Positions 1 to 11,316 of a DNA stretch of 64,000 nucleotides are shown in pieces (position 1 is the first letter of the stretch; every line of letters starts with the position of its first letter). Origin of the DNA: Nitzschia sp. DOCU1 (taxonomy: Eukaryota > Bacillariophyta > Bacillariophyceae > Bacillariales > Bacillariaceae). Position numbers and translations under genes: made by a program. Below the pieces are notes generated by a model. That model searched no databases, had not been told where the DNA came from, and was given only the letters and a program-made list of their open reading frames with translations. Where the stretch lies: NCBI GenBank assembly GCA_951394045.1, contig OX595987.1, positions 1,302,001 through 1,366,000 of the forward strand. Reading direction: 5' to 3'.

Positions 1-580
1 AGCCATTGGGGCCCACGCTAAATCGGCGCTGTTATCACAACTACGGGATGATGTCAAATTGTTGGTGGACTGCCAGGTCATGGACTACAGTCTTTTGGTG
101 GGAGTTGTCGATATGGAAGAGTTCCTTCACTTTGATCGGTCCTCGCGGAGGGCTTTAAATGCCTTGAAGCAGGTCGGGCGCAGATACGCTACCAGCAAAA
201 AGTTTGAAGAACGTGCTTTGTGGGCTATGGGAGCACCGCTGCGGTTGCTTAGTGCTCCACCCGTCTTCATTGCAACACAAACATGCTCCTTGGCTCACAA
301 GACGCTTGCTTCGATAGTCACGCTTCCCCTTCCCTACTATGGTTCAGGGGAATGCGGAGTAGATGGTGGCCTACTTTCAGTCTTTCATGGCTCTCGCAAC
401 GGAAAGCGAGCATTGTACTACATGGGATTGATCGACTTTTTGCAGCCGTGGACAACGAGAAAAGTCATCGAGAGACAGCTGAAGGGCCTAATGGGCTACG
501 ATACGAATGCAATCAGCTGTGTAACACCTGAAGAATACGCGGACCGTTTCCTCGCATTTTTGGACGCACATCTCAGTTAA
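1..580 (+). CDS. Phosphatidylinositol-4-phosphate 5-kinase family, C-terminal part (5' end outside window)
   Basis: The frame is open from base 2, so the gene starts upstream and only about 192 C-terminal residues are visible. The motif MDYSLLVG just after an L-x-D segment is the hallmark of the PIP kinase core (PIPK type I/II/III). Downstream, YYMGLIDFLQPW matches the family's GIID-type metal-binding segment, followed by K-x-x-E-R-x-x-K and the terminal SxVxPxxYAxRFxxF block that ends PIP kinases. The enzyme would phosphorylate phosphoinositides at the cytosolic face of membranes. The activation loop, which decides 4-P versus 5-P specificity, lies between the two motifs, and I cannot assign a subtype safely. 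The stop is 69 bp from the convergent stop of the GPAT gene. Family assignment is firm; subtype is open. Confidence 0.9.
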   Translation, partial: AIGAHAKSALLSQLRDDVKLLVDCQVMDYSLLVGVVDMEEFLHFDRSSRRALNALKQVGRRYATSKKFEERALWAMGAPLRLLSAPPVFIATQTCSLAHKTLASIVTLPLPYYGSGECGVDGGLLSVFHGSRNGKRALYYMGLIDFLQPWTTRKVIERQLKGLMGYDTNAISCVTPEEYADRFLAFLDAHLS

Positions 581-649
581 TCTAGAAAGCGAGAAGCTAC
601 GGCATATATACATCCAGTTTCTGGCAGTTTCCAATATCGGTTGTCGCAA

Positions 650-2925
650 CTACTTTTCTTTCTTCCCTTCAGATTCCTCAACTTCTTTGACCGAGTCCTT
701 AATGGAATCATTGGAAGCGGAGTTGTTGAATTGGAATGATCCTTTGCGGGATTTTTCTTGAATCTGGGCCCAATCCAATTCCTTGCCGTAGTAGATTTCA
801 CCCAAAGCGGGACCAACACGCTTGATGAAGGATCGTATGTCGGCTTGCAATTCCTTTCGAATCTTCGGTAGGGCCTGCAATCGCCGGCGCGACGAAGGGA
901 AAAGGCGCATGTAGTAGGGCCGAAGATCCTTTAAATCGACCATTCCAGCCTCGGAAACAATGATGCCCGTGTATGCAAAAAGTGGCATACTGAGAATGCA
1001 CAACGCTATGGTCGGCCCGTCGAAATTGGTAAGCAACGCCATGAGAATTCCATAGAAGATCCACAAGCTTGGAATAGCCACCATGCAGAACACAATTTTT
1101 TCGGTCATCATTACATCAAAACCACGAACTTTGACTTTTGAGTTTGCCAATGCCTTCTTGCGTTTCTTTTCCGAGTAGAGACCCGCCAAGATTCCAACCG
1201 GCAGATTCAAAAAGAGGGTGGGGATGGCGGCCAGTGCCAACACAATCAATAAGTGCACAATTTGGTACGGCAAACGGATCTCCTTCAAAATTTCGTCTCC
1301 TTCATAAGCCTCCACCGGTGTTGTCTTTTCACGATCTAACCCAGGGACTTGATAATCTCTGATTCCCAAGTCTCGAAGTTCATTTTGGTAGTCTTTCAGC
1401 CGACGCTGTAAATCGAGCCACCTGCGACGATTGCAATGCTTTGAGACACAAATGCTATCCACAGAGGTACAGTACAGAGAATCAAGAACACACGTACCTT
1501 TCCGGTGGGTCCCCCTTCGTCATGAGCATGAGCATTTTATATCCTGCCGCAAATCTTCGTGATAATTCTTGCTTCTCTTTGGCTTGCAACCCTCGACGCT
1601 GGTAGAGACGACGGGCAGTATGAATGATTTGGAGCGATTCGTAGTCGGGAGCCGAAACAATGACAGATCGCATGCTATCGGCTATCCGATCAATGAGGTC
1701 GTTGCATACTTGTCTTCTTTCCTGACCTCCTGCTTTGTAAGCATTCAATGTCGTAGGATCAGTGTAAATAGGTTCACCATATTCGACCACAGCACGTCCC
1801 CGCCATCGGTGAGCGCGGAAGTAGTTTAGACCGACCGGGACAATAGGAACGTTTAGGCCGTCCTTTTCCATGGCAGAATACGCAATCAACGCTACTCCAA
1901 CTTTTAGAGGGAGTAAATCGGTTTTGTCATGTGATCCGCCTTCCGGAAAGATCCCCACACAACCACCGGCGGCGAGTCGATCCAATACTTTTTCGTAGAC
2001 CACCTTTTGGTCAACGCGTTTCAGAACATCGAAATTAGCCGGTTCCGTCCTCCCAAACACCGGCACAAGTTCCTCTGGCGGGATATCCGACCCATCGACA
2101 AGCAAAGTGGTATCATCGACTACTTCCGTAATTTTGACAGTGGCAGCTGTTCCATTAGGCCGAAGTTTGTCTCCTGGTGCCAACTGCACGGTAAACTTCG
2201 TATCGAAACCTTCCACAGACAGCACCTTTGTATTTTGATAGTCCTGCTGCTTGAAAGTAACTTTTCCGATACCTGGTGTTGCTCCATCTTGCGCTCGCTT
2301 CACAGGAACCACGTCCATAGCCCACGCAATGTCTCCAATGATGCGACGTTTCCAACTGGCTTCTGCCATGAGATAACTGACTTTATGCTGAGAGGTACAG
2401 ACCACCATGACAGCATCCATAAACTGATTGGCATGATTGACTACAAATATCATAGGCCCGTGACGGGGGAGCTTGTCCCGACCGACAATTTCGACATCGC
2501 GGAAGAAAATCGACAGAATCGAATGAAAGAAAATCTTGACGCTGAAGTAAAGCAGCTCTTTGAATTCCGATATCCAAATATAAGTTGAGAGAGCTATACA
2601 AACGACCGCAATATGCCAAGGTGCCACTGCGGGAAAGACGTGCATAAAAATCTTGACGGGGCTGCAAGGAAACTTGTTAGCTTGAAAGCAAGAATTCATC
2701 GCCTAAAGGACGCACAATCTACCTGGATTCTCAGGACTCACTTGATTTGATCCACCGCCAGAAAGATAATGCCCAGCAACACAGCTAGCTGCGTCTTTGT
2801 GAAGTCAATGTTATTTGACAGATTCTTATCGGCACCCCTGTCGAAATGAGACATCAAATGACATGACGGTTAGAGCCAAAGGTTCAAGAGAATTCGCCGC
2901 CTCGCCGTTGTCACACTCACGTCAT
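650..2925 (-). CDS. Glycerol-3-phosphate (or DHAP) acyltransferase, Gpt2/Sct1-type membrane enzyme
   Basis: Four exons on the minus strand: 2925-2921 (only ATGAC), 2837-2742, 2661-1498, 1421-650; all introns are GT-AG and the frame closes to 678 aa. The N-terminus has hydrophobic segments at about 18-31 and 38-90. The acyltransferase block follows: NHANQFMD (His110, Asp116), as in the HANQFxD box of yeast Gpt2/Sct1, then FPEGGSHD with LLPLK (substrate binding) and VPVGLNYF. An insertion of about 80 residues (KVTFKQQ...) separates blocks I and II, as in the fungal enzymes. Several transmembrane helices follow near the C-terminus, and the tail is charged and Lys/Glu-rich. It would acylate sn-1 of glycerol-3-P in the ER as the first step of glycerolipid synthesis. 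The upstream exons rest on splice-site plus frame logic. An ORF-only reading from 2699 would give a wrong N-terminus (intron sequence). Confidence 0.88.
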
Positions 2926-3486
2926 TTTTTGAAGATTCCGGTACGTTCACACCTACGAATAATGGAGGGAGTGGGAAATCTCTTATTCTGCTGAATATGA
3001 ACTTCAGAGAAGAGTATATTGCGTCGTCTTGCTTGGTGTTATAAAAAATAAGAATGCTTTTGGAACCAAGAGATTGCTACTGTACGATACTGTGATGCAT
3101 CATCCATCAGCTTCACAACCCATCATCGCTCATCACAAGCAGGAACACGAGTCAGCTTGTTCTTCATGTTCGCGAGCGCCTGTCGGCCTCGCTTTGGTTG
3201 AAGCGAAAGGTATCTACCGGCCGGCTCGCGAAAACAGTCGAAGGAGTCATGATCGTACGTACGTCGCTCGTCGGGGAACACAAATCACGCCATCGCACGA
3301 ACGAACGTCATCATCATCCATCCATCCATCCACTCTCTCTCCTCACATCACTCATCATCGACCCGAACATCGTAGCAAAGAGCAGTTTCCATATTCGGTT
3401 GTCGACAGAAAACGTACTAGGCCATCTCATTCAGTATTGCTCAAAGGAACATAAAGGCTTTGATCTTACCATCTCTCTACCAGAAC
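2926..3486. other. Divergent intergenic region (GPAT / DUF1823 gene)
   Basis: This 560-bp stretch separates two divergently transcribed genes and presumably holds both promoters and 5' UTRs. I see a short CATC/CCAT tandem microsatellite near 3309-3333 followed by a pyrimidine-rich CTCTCTC run. Open frames here lack coding character. No TATA box or other recognisable element can be supported. Confidence 0.5.
3309..3333. repeat. CATC/CCAT microsatellite
   Basis: Short tandem tri- and tetranucleotide run (TCATCATCATCC then CATCCATCC) lying in the presumed 5' region of the DUF1823 gene. Confidence 0.7.
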
Positions 3487-4413
3487 ATGAAGAGCTCGTC
3501 GATTCCGCGATCGTTCCTGGTGGCAATAGGATTTCTAGGATTTCTGACGGCCGACCAAGTCTTCGGATTTGTCCCCTCGTCGGCGTCCCAATTGAAAAGC
3601 TGTAAATTTGGTATTAATATTCCATCATCCCGACTTTATGAAGCGTCAGAGCAAGCAAGTGAGTCCCAGAAGAACAAGTCTCAACAGCCTTTGAAAGCCG
3701 TCATCTTGGATCCATTTCCGGAAGCTGCGAAACTGAAATATCATGTGACGGCGCCCGTTGGACAGAACGGATTCATCGTCTCGCGAGAAGGCGGCCCCAC
3801 AAAAGAGGAGTTGACGGATGAAAATTTATACAAGATTATTGATCGAACCGCTAGTGATTTGGAAGTGAATACTTTGGTTTGGAAGTGCCTGGGATATCGA
3901 TTTGATGCTGACGCTCAAACGTGGACGACAGCAGAAGTCTTTCCGAAATGGAAGGAACGATTTCCCGAACCTCCTGATGTTGTCGGCATGCAACGAATCT
4001 ATTCCAAAGATATCGACGGGCCCTGTTTGCGAAACAACCAGGCTTTGGTGGGATCGATTCCAGTTGACAACAAGAAATCCTATCTGAAGGAGTACATGAA
4101 ACCATTTGGATTTAAAGGATACCAGGCACGTTATCGACCGCACGTCTTGCGAATGTAATGACACTGTCTCTTGTCCCTAACTCCCCGTTTGTTACCACAG
4201 GTTGCAGAATTGACTCCAAATCTCACACGACGAGCACAATGTACCAACTGGCTACTCTTTTATCGCGAGGAATTGTTTGGCTACACGGTCGAGGAATTGA
4301 AGGAGCGTCGTCGTTTGAAGCTGGAAAAGGAGGAGCAGGAGCGTCAAGAAAGACTGAAAAAGGGCGAAGAAGTCAAGGAGGAGTGGAAACCGCCGGTCAA
4401 GGAAGTCTTCTAA
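3487..4413 (+). CDS. Plastid-targeted DUF1823-family protein
   Basis: Two exons, 3487-4125 and 4201-4413, giving 283 aa. The first ATG of the frame (3487) starts a signal peptide (MKSSSIPRSFLVAIGFLGFL) ending in VFG-FVPSS, the ASAFAP-type cleavage context of diatom plastid preproteins. The mature part has the blocks NLYKIIDRTASDLEVNTLVW, VFPKWKERFPEPPD, LRxNQALVxSIP and, across the splice, GFKGYQ-VAELTPNLTRRAQCTNWLL. These resemble the DUF1823 proteins that I recall from cyanobacteria and plastids; their function is unknown. The C-terminus is a charged Lys/Glu helix. The intron has a GC donor (CAG/GCACGT) and CACAG acceptor; no GT donor restores this frame and the conserved junction. It converges with the MFS gene, 132 bp between stops. 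Confidence 0.8.
4126..4200 (+). other. GC-AG intron
   Basis: The intron begins GCACGT after CAG and ends ACCACAG. Removing exactly this segment joins GYQ to VAELTPN in frame, as expected for the family. Using the nearby GT (CAC/GTTATC) breaks the frame. Confidence 0.75.
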
Positions 4414-4545
4414 GTGATGGTGTTCTATTTTCTGAGGGGTGCGCCTGGACGCAAGCGAAAGACCACAAAATCTTTACAGCAAACTTTAGTTCTATTGATT
4501 GTTTATCATACAGGTTCTTGATCAGAGTCACGTAGGATAGTTAAT

Positions 4546-6222
4546 TTACACCATCTCGATGTAATTGCCATGTGGTCCCTTGACGGGTTTGGCTTGTTCC
4601 TCTTCTTCTTCCTTGATGCTGGTAATTTGGCTGACACCTTTCCTTGAATATTCCGGAAGGGTTTCTGGCATGCAGAAGAAGTAGAGAACAACTGGAACGA
4701 TGGACATGATCATGAGGATTTCAAAAGCCTTGAGGTACCCAAGGTCTCCAGCCAAAGCTTGTCCCATGTATCCAGAAACGGTTCCCCCAATGCTCATCGC
4801 AGCCGTTGTTAGCCCCAAGCTCATTCCGAATCGACCCGTTCCCCCGCTGATATCACTGGTGACCAAAATGTACATGGTTCCAAAAGTACCGGCGCCAACT
4901 CCGTCCAGGACTTGAGTAGACAAAATCAAAGCCTGTTGGAGCAAAGTCGCCTCCTGGCCATTTTGCCAGATCAAAAGTCCGCTCAAGATCGCGCATCTAA
5001 TGGGGACAATACCGAGTCCAATCATGAACAACCACTTGCGTCCGTACTTTTGGGAATAGGTTCCACAGATCTTGGCGCTAGCAACCATGAAGACTTGCGC
5101 AACGACGATGCACATTCCACTCAATAGAATTCCACTTCGTCCATTTCCGATGGCCAAGGTTTGCATGACAAGAGGAAGAACGGTTCCGTTGGACGTGTGG
5201 AAGAGAAAGCATACGAGGATAAAGATTAGAAGGATGGGGTCACGGAGGACTTGCAAAGGAGTATTCGCCCTGGCAGATTTATCGTCGGCGACAGTTTCTC
5301 CTCCGAATCCAAAGTTAAAACTGGGTTCTGGCTTAGTGATTTCGACGGTGGGATCCTTCGTAGGGGGTTCATATCCTTCCTTCTGGGGGGCGGCATCTTG
5401 CTTAGGAGCATCGTTGACTTCTGCCGTGAGGCCACGAGCGGCGTCGTGATCGATATCGGTCGACTTGATCTTATTCAAGAAGTAGAGGAATCCTACGCAG
5501 GCCATAGGGCTGACAATGAAAAGAACGCCAATGTCCGGGTAAAGAGTAAACGCGATAAGGGAGCCAGTCAAAACGATAATGGCAGTACCCAAGTGGTTCA
5601 TCATTTCGTTCACAGCAACCTGTTCCGTCATTCCAACAGCGCCGACAATACCCTGAGTGATACTGTTCAAACCAGGAGGAATAAATGAAGTAATGGCTCC
5701 CTGAATGAATTTCACAACCACCATCAGCCAAAAGTTCTCATCGGTAGCACAAATCGCAGTGAAGACCGTCAAGATAGTTGTCAATACACCGGCAGCCGAA
5801 AGCCAGAGAAGCTTTTGCTCGGTGTAGTCGTACAGGTAACCAGCGGGGGCCTGTGCCAGAAACTGAGACATTCCGAATACAAAGAAAAGAACCCCAACTT
5901 GCTTCTCAGTGTAGCCCTGTTGAACAAGTTGTGAGAAATCCTGTGCCAACGGCAGAAATCATTGGCAACCACCTTTCCAATGCCACTTACTTTCGCGACG
6001 ATCAAGAAAGCGCTTTGCATGTTGATCTGTGGAACAATAGGTACAACAACAGATGAGGCTGACGTCTAACGCGGTACGATACCTCTATGAGATGCAGTAC
6101 GTAGATCATACCATGGTAAGTCCATCACGAAGTTCTCCGAGAAAGAGGGCCGCCCATCGGAGCAAACTCTTCGTGCTCTCGGTCTTCTGAGCCTTTGTCA
6201 TCATCACTTCTTCTGTCGTCAT
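4546..6222 (-). CDS. Major facilitator superfamily transporter
   Basis: Three exons on the minus strand: 6222-6112, 6026-5991 (36 nt, 12 codons) and 5940-4546, giving 513 aa. Exon 1 ends GELRDGLTM and the tiny exon 2 reads INMQSAFLIVAK; together they form the first transmembrane helix, which is missing if only the long exon is read. About 12 helices are visible, split by a central acidic/Pro-rich cytosolic loop of about 75 residues (after KIKSTDIDHD to about ANTPLQ). The motif SQKYGRKWLF in the second half resembles the MFS loop-2/3 signature. The C-terminal tail is charged. The substrate cannot be inferred; the LRDGLTM start is reminiscent of bacterial MFS proteins, so a bacterial origin is possible but untested. 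An in-frame ORF extends upstream to 6546 without coding character; I chose the ATG at 6222. Confidence 0.85.
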
Positions 6223-6937
6223 CTTCAAATCCTCTTTTGAGTCCTGGAGAGATGTCAAGAAATCAAAGAGAACCTGTTGTTGTATGAGGATGATAACAAC
6301 AGGCAGGTCGTCGACACAAGCCAAGTCAACTTTACAAAACGAGAGCCGAGACGCTTGGCCGTTGGTTAGCGATGTGCACAAGCGGTGCACGTTTGTTCGT
6401 CTCCTTCCCTTGCCTTTGCACCGATGAGGTTTTTGAAAGGGGAGCGGGCGAGCAGAAAAGTTGCTCTGTATGCGCGACGAAAATATAGACGTTTCCGTTG
6501 CCTCCGAACGGCAATAAGTAATTGGAGTACGCCACGAGCACGTCAAGCCTCTCTACACAGAGGAAATAGAGCGATCACTCGGCATAAAGATCGCCAATCC
6601 CATTTGTGGGCATATCGGAGCATCGGTAGTAGCATCGGCCGTTTGCTGCACGCCGACCAGTCTAAAGGTCATTTTTTCCTGCACCAATTTTTACCTCTTC
6701 TCCCTCCAGACAGGGATCTTTCTTTTCTTCTCTCAATGAGTATCTCAGGTAGAGGCAAAGTAGATTACTTGGAGTCTTTATACAAGGAGTGACTACAAGT
6801 ACATTATTATGTAGAGACATTTCGTTTTGAGGCAAGAGGTCACTAGTAGCTAGACGGAGTATGCAGTTCTGGTGTAGGTGGCGACTGTGTCGCGACGACT
6901 CAAAAGTAGAGAACACATTGTCGCTTCCTATAGCACT
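6223..6937. other. Intergenic region, no gene seen
   Basis: This 715-bp stretch lies between the MFS start and the stop of the PDT-TyrA gene, so it holds the MFS promoter and the PDT-TyrA 3' UTR. Only short frames without ATG-supported coding character are present. Confidence 0.5.
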
Positions 6938-9122
6938 TTATTCAACTTCATTTGTCGATTCCATTTCAGACTGTACATCAACTTTATCGCTCGAGGCTGC
7001 CGGAACATCCATTGACGCAAACCCCGTCCTCGCCAATTCCTGAAGCAGTAACTTGGTCTCAGCTAAAAGACGCTGCCGATCGCTCTGCCTCATCTCGGCC
7101 TTGGCCGCCAGGTACGCTTCGCGGGCAGCTAGCTTGCGCTCTACATCAGCAAGATTTTCCCGCATCGTCATTAGATATTCCTTTGCTCGCTCATTGTACT
7201 TGAACATTCCAAAGAACATGTCGAACGAATCCCCCGAAGTCATTTCCGCAACTTCATTCAACGCGGCGTACTCTTTTGACATGACAGGTGTGGGAGGAAG
7301 TAGCTTGCCATCGAGAAGACGGCCTACCATGTGCGTCACAAATTCGGCATCGGCTGTGGATGCGTCGTGCTGTTCCGATTCCATCTCAAGTACCTGGCAC
7401 CTGGCATCCTCAAAAATGCTGATATATCGCTCACACCGCAGCATGTTAGAGATTCGAACACGTTCATACGCCATTGGTCGACCGTCCCATAGATCCAATG
7501 AAGCAGCGGCACTCGCAGACAATCCGTTCAACTCCTTGGGAGCAGGACCAAACATGGGATTCGTGACGAGAATGTCAATATCGGGTTGGTTCCTAAATGC
7601 TTTCAGCATCACGTTCTTGGGATGGGCATTCAGCGGAGTCACATCTACGACCAGTTTTCCAGCAAGCTTGTCGGGTGACAATGAATTCACGACATCTTCC
7701 AAATCAATTAGAGGTACCGATAAAATGACAACATCCAAATCTCGCAGAAACGCCGTGATTTCAAAGTGAGGGTAGTAATCGACGCCCATTTTTCTAGCTT
7801 CACTCGACTGTCGATTGCAAGAGATGACATGTCAGATTTATCTGATGAACTTATCGCAAACTTCACAGTGATTGCATTCGTACCTTATCAACTTCATCCA
7901 TGCACGATACACGGTGTTTCTGCTTCATTCGTGCGGCCAAGAACTTTCCAAAGGCACCAAATCCAATTATTCCAATATTCAATGGCGCCACATCTTCGTC
8001 ATCGCTGGCCAGCTTGCGGAGACTGATATCTTTGGGGTCTACTACTTGTGTCTTGAGTTCTTCGACTGCTTCCAGAACTGGTCCCACCAAACGTGATTTC
8101 TGAGGGTACGACCCCAAAATTCGTACATAGTCGGCATGTTCCCTTAAATGCGATAGCGCGTTCTCCGTGTTGGCGTCGAGTTGTCCGCTCAAGAAGTCAA
8201 GGTAGAAGCAGTATCTGAAACGAGGAATCGATGCTTTTTCACTTGCCCGGCTTCCCTTTTGCTGATTTCGAAACTTGAGAAAATTTAGCAAGGAAGCAGA
8301 GGTTGGTCGACTCTCGATTTTAGTCATGTCAATATCGCGCAGGGAGAAGCAAGCAAGCGCCTTGTAGAGTGCACCAGCCGTGTTAGATAGTGTAAAGACA
8401 ACAGATGTCTTTGCGGGAATATTTTTTGTAAGATATTGCAGAACACCTTTTCGTCCCAGCAGTAGGAAACGCGTGAAATTGGTGTCGTCATCTTCTACCC
8501 CCTTGGCCAAGCACTGCAGCCCGTACGTTGTTCCTGCCAAATCAGAAGCAATTGCACAGGTATTCTCAGTTGTACAAAGAGATGGCAAATCATCCTCAGA
8601 TATCATCTTAGCGCTTCCGGCTGTGTCATAGGTCGGGATGGGACGGATTCCCAAACCTCGTAGATAATTGTCGCATTGGGCTAGCGCCTGAGGATGCGAG
8701 ATGGCGTACTTGATATCCTCCAGCTTAACCCCAGGTTTCGTCAGTACACAGTGCTGCACTCGAAATTCGTGCTCAGCGCAAATCGTAAGATCATATCGCA
8801 GCATCAAATCGTAATTTTCGTGAATGCTGCCTCCCAGAGAATTTTCAATTGGCAAGCAGGCATAGTCGACTTCCATCGAGGCGACAGCGCGGAAGCAGGA
8901 CTCAAAGTCGGGCCTTCCGATAGCAGTAACTTTATCTCCCAGGAGCTCTCTTGTAGACTTTTCCGAGTAAGCGCCTGGTTCGCCTTGATAGGCAACTCGC
9001 ATCCCCAGAGCCGATGAAATGGAGAAATGATGTCCAGTCACCTGGCGACCAGGGACGAAGCCGCTGACTCCGCCCATCAGCAACCCCAATTGGAGACAGC
9101 TACATAACAGCAATATTCTCAT
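6938..9122 (-). CDS. Fused prephenate/arogenate dehydratase + TyrA-type (prephenate/arogenate) dehydrogenase, plastid
   Basis: Two exons (9122-7884, 7807-6938) encode 702 aa. Residues 1-21 form a signal peptide ending VSG-FVP, a plastid leader. Residues 42-225 are a dehydratase domain, with AYQGEPGAYSE, PIENSLGGSI and the catalytic TRF triad in TNFTRF (214-219). An ACT regulatory domain follows (about 238-340) with the Phe-binding motif ESRP (270-273). A second enzyme starts at 382: NIGIIGFGAFG (387-392) is the NAD(P) Rossmann motif of TyrA, continuing across the intron with VILSVPL, VVDVTPLNAHPK and PMFGP, plant-arogenate-dehydrogenase-like. One chain could therefore serve the Phe and Tyr branches in the plastid. 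No chorismate mutase domain is present. In TyrA enzymes the catalytic His lies in HPMFGP; here residue 496 is Asn (AAT, 7561-7559). Either the dehydrogenase is altered or another residue substitutes. Confidence 0.9.
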
Positions 9123-9680
9123 GGTAAAAGGTATTGTAATGAGATGACCATGAAACGTGGTCTCTTCAATTGCTGTATCTTCAGAGTGTGATAAGGGTGG
9201 ACGACCACACAATTTGTGGTTTCTTGCAATCGCCAAATCCAAAGTACGGACGGTGGTGACATCATGGTTCGCCCAAACGTGCGGCGCGGGTCGACGTACG
9301 TCGCTGGGGTGAGGATAGAAGAAGATAGACGGACGGCTAATTGACCAAAATGACCACTGGGCCGTCGCTTGCTACATAGGCCTAGAGGACGTACCAACGC
9401 TCTCGCTTGTATCTCATCGGGTCAGACCTAGCTATATTCCCAATGCAGGTTGGGTGATAGAACTTGTACAGCAGCAGAACTTCAGGCGCCGCAATTGGAG
9501 TAGTACAATATCGTACTCCATGCCAATGGCACACATGAATTACTCCTCGGTGGCCTTGAAGGATTGAGGAACATGACGAATTTTCTAAGGTCGACAAGAG
9601 ACACTCTCGTAGTGAAAAATGGTTCAATGATAATACTGCGTAGCATAGCAACTTTCAGGAGGAGGACGTGGCCACAAGTT
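9123..9680. other. Intergenic region, no gene seen
   Basis: This 560-bp stretch contains the promoter of the PDT-TyrA gene and the 3' flank of the CDP-DAG synthase gene. No supported feature is visible. Confidence 0.5.
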
Positions 9681-11316
9681 TTATGGCGTGCCAGCGAACG
9701 CTTTTAAAGCGGGTATGACATAAGCACAAACCAGCCAGCTGTAGGGAGCAGTCCAAACAAAACTGTCTACCCTGTCAAGGATTCCTCCATGTTCTGGGAT
9801 CAAATCGCCAAAGTCTTTAATCCCGGCATCGCGCTTGAGCATTGAGGCCGTCAGGTCTCCTATCAGACCCAACATGCCCAGACTCAATCCATGTAGAGCG
9901 CCCGTCACCCAAAAATACGGCCACTTTTGAACCCAAGCACCGAAAATGGAGAAGAGGGCACTTGTGACGCAGCCTCCAATCACTCCCTCCACCGTTTTGT
10001 TGGGCGATGTCGCTCCGGCAGCAGGCGAAATTTCCCCTAGCTTCGTTTTGCCAAACTTTCTACCAACAAAGTAAGCTCCTACATCACTAAAAGCCAAACT
10101 CAGCCATGTCCAGAAGATAAAAACTGCCCCTGTTGTAATGGGCAAGTATATCAAACCATCCGGAATCAAAACATCGAATTTCATTCTCAAGAAGTCTCGA
10201 AATGGGCCAAGAAGCGTGTAGAGCCGCGTCGGCGACATGTCCGCACCTAGAAGCCTCAACCTCACCCAGAACGAAGGGACGTATCCTAAATAGAACATAC
10301 CTGTAAATGTGGCTGCGATCTCTGGGATTGTCGTGTAAGACTGTCTCATGGTTAGGAACCATATCATCGCCCAGAGACCGAACATTGGCAGGCATATTTG
10401 ATGGAGGTTTGGTGCAAATAGAGCCTTGGATGCAAATGTGAGCGAATCGTTTACATTAAGACGGCAAACAAAAACTTGTCAAAGCTTACCGTCAGGAACA
10501 TACTAGACGCGCCAATCACAGAAATTCGACGGGCCGGATAGACCCCCGTGTGCATGATCATTCGATAATACTCCAGTTGTCCCAATATCGTCATAAGGGT
10601 AAAGAGCGCGGTGAATACGTAGTTTCCAGAGAAAACCCAGCACGCTACAGCGAACCCCATGAGAGCGCCGAACATTATGGAACGTCGCTTCTTCGCTGCC
10701 TCTGGGACTGGAGTACTTGTGCTCGCAATCTTGTCCTGCTGCCCCTGCGAACCGTCGATTTCTTTTCGTTCTTCCGACAAAGCGACAAGCATATTGTCGC
10801 ATGCTTTGAGAAGCTCCGACTGCGATTGAAGCCCCTTCTCTGAAAGCGCGGTATACTCGTCGCATGACAGAATATGCTGCACGTTCCGGACGGCTGCTCG
10901 TACCTTATCGGTTGCGACTATCTTTCGAGCAGAGACGTCCGTCTCTGACACAGAACAAATCATTAGACAGAGCACAGCCATGTCATACAAAACAGCACCT
11001 CGTCCAACGTACCTCGCCAAAGTCGTTTAGCATAGTTGGAATAAACTCGATAGGCTGCTTTAGGGAGCTTGTGGATCGCAAATACCTTCCTCTTCTTCCA
11101 CCTCAAAGGAGTTTCGACGGATTTTGGCTTTTCATCGGTTATGGGGTTGTCGTCCACCGAAGCAAAAAGTGTGATCATCTTCGTTTCAGCCCATGAAGTC
11201 GAGTGAGCAACATGTTGGCGTGATATGGAATAGAAGCTGAAAGAATAGACACCTTTGGACGACAAGATTGTTGACACTATCAGCAGCAGGGCCGGCGCCG
11301 GATTGTGGAAGCCCAT
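9681..11316 (-). CDS. CDP-diacylglycerol synthase (phosphatidate cytidylyltransferase), probably plastid
   Basis: Three exons on the minus strand (11316-11013, 10944-10490, 10424-9681), all GT-AG and in frame, 500 aa. The N-terminus (first ATG of the frame, 11316) has a hydrophobic signal segment (LLLIVSTIL) ending SKGVYS-FSF, compatible with a plastid leader. A soluble stretch with Gln/Ser-rich sequence follows, then about seven membrane helices. The family signature is intact near the C-terminus: LKRDAGIKDFGDLIPEHGG with ILDRVDS, the CdsA metal/substrate site. SDVGAYFVGRKFGKTKL and SPNKTVEGVIGG are the other two CdsA blocks. It makes CDP-DAG from phosphatidate and CTP, feeding phosphatidylglycerol and phosphatidylinositol. 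Together with the nearby GPAT it covers two glycerolipid steps, though in different predicted compartments. Confidence 0.9.
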
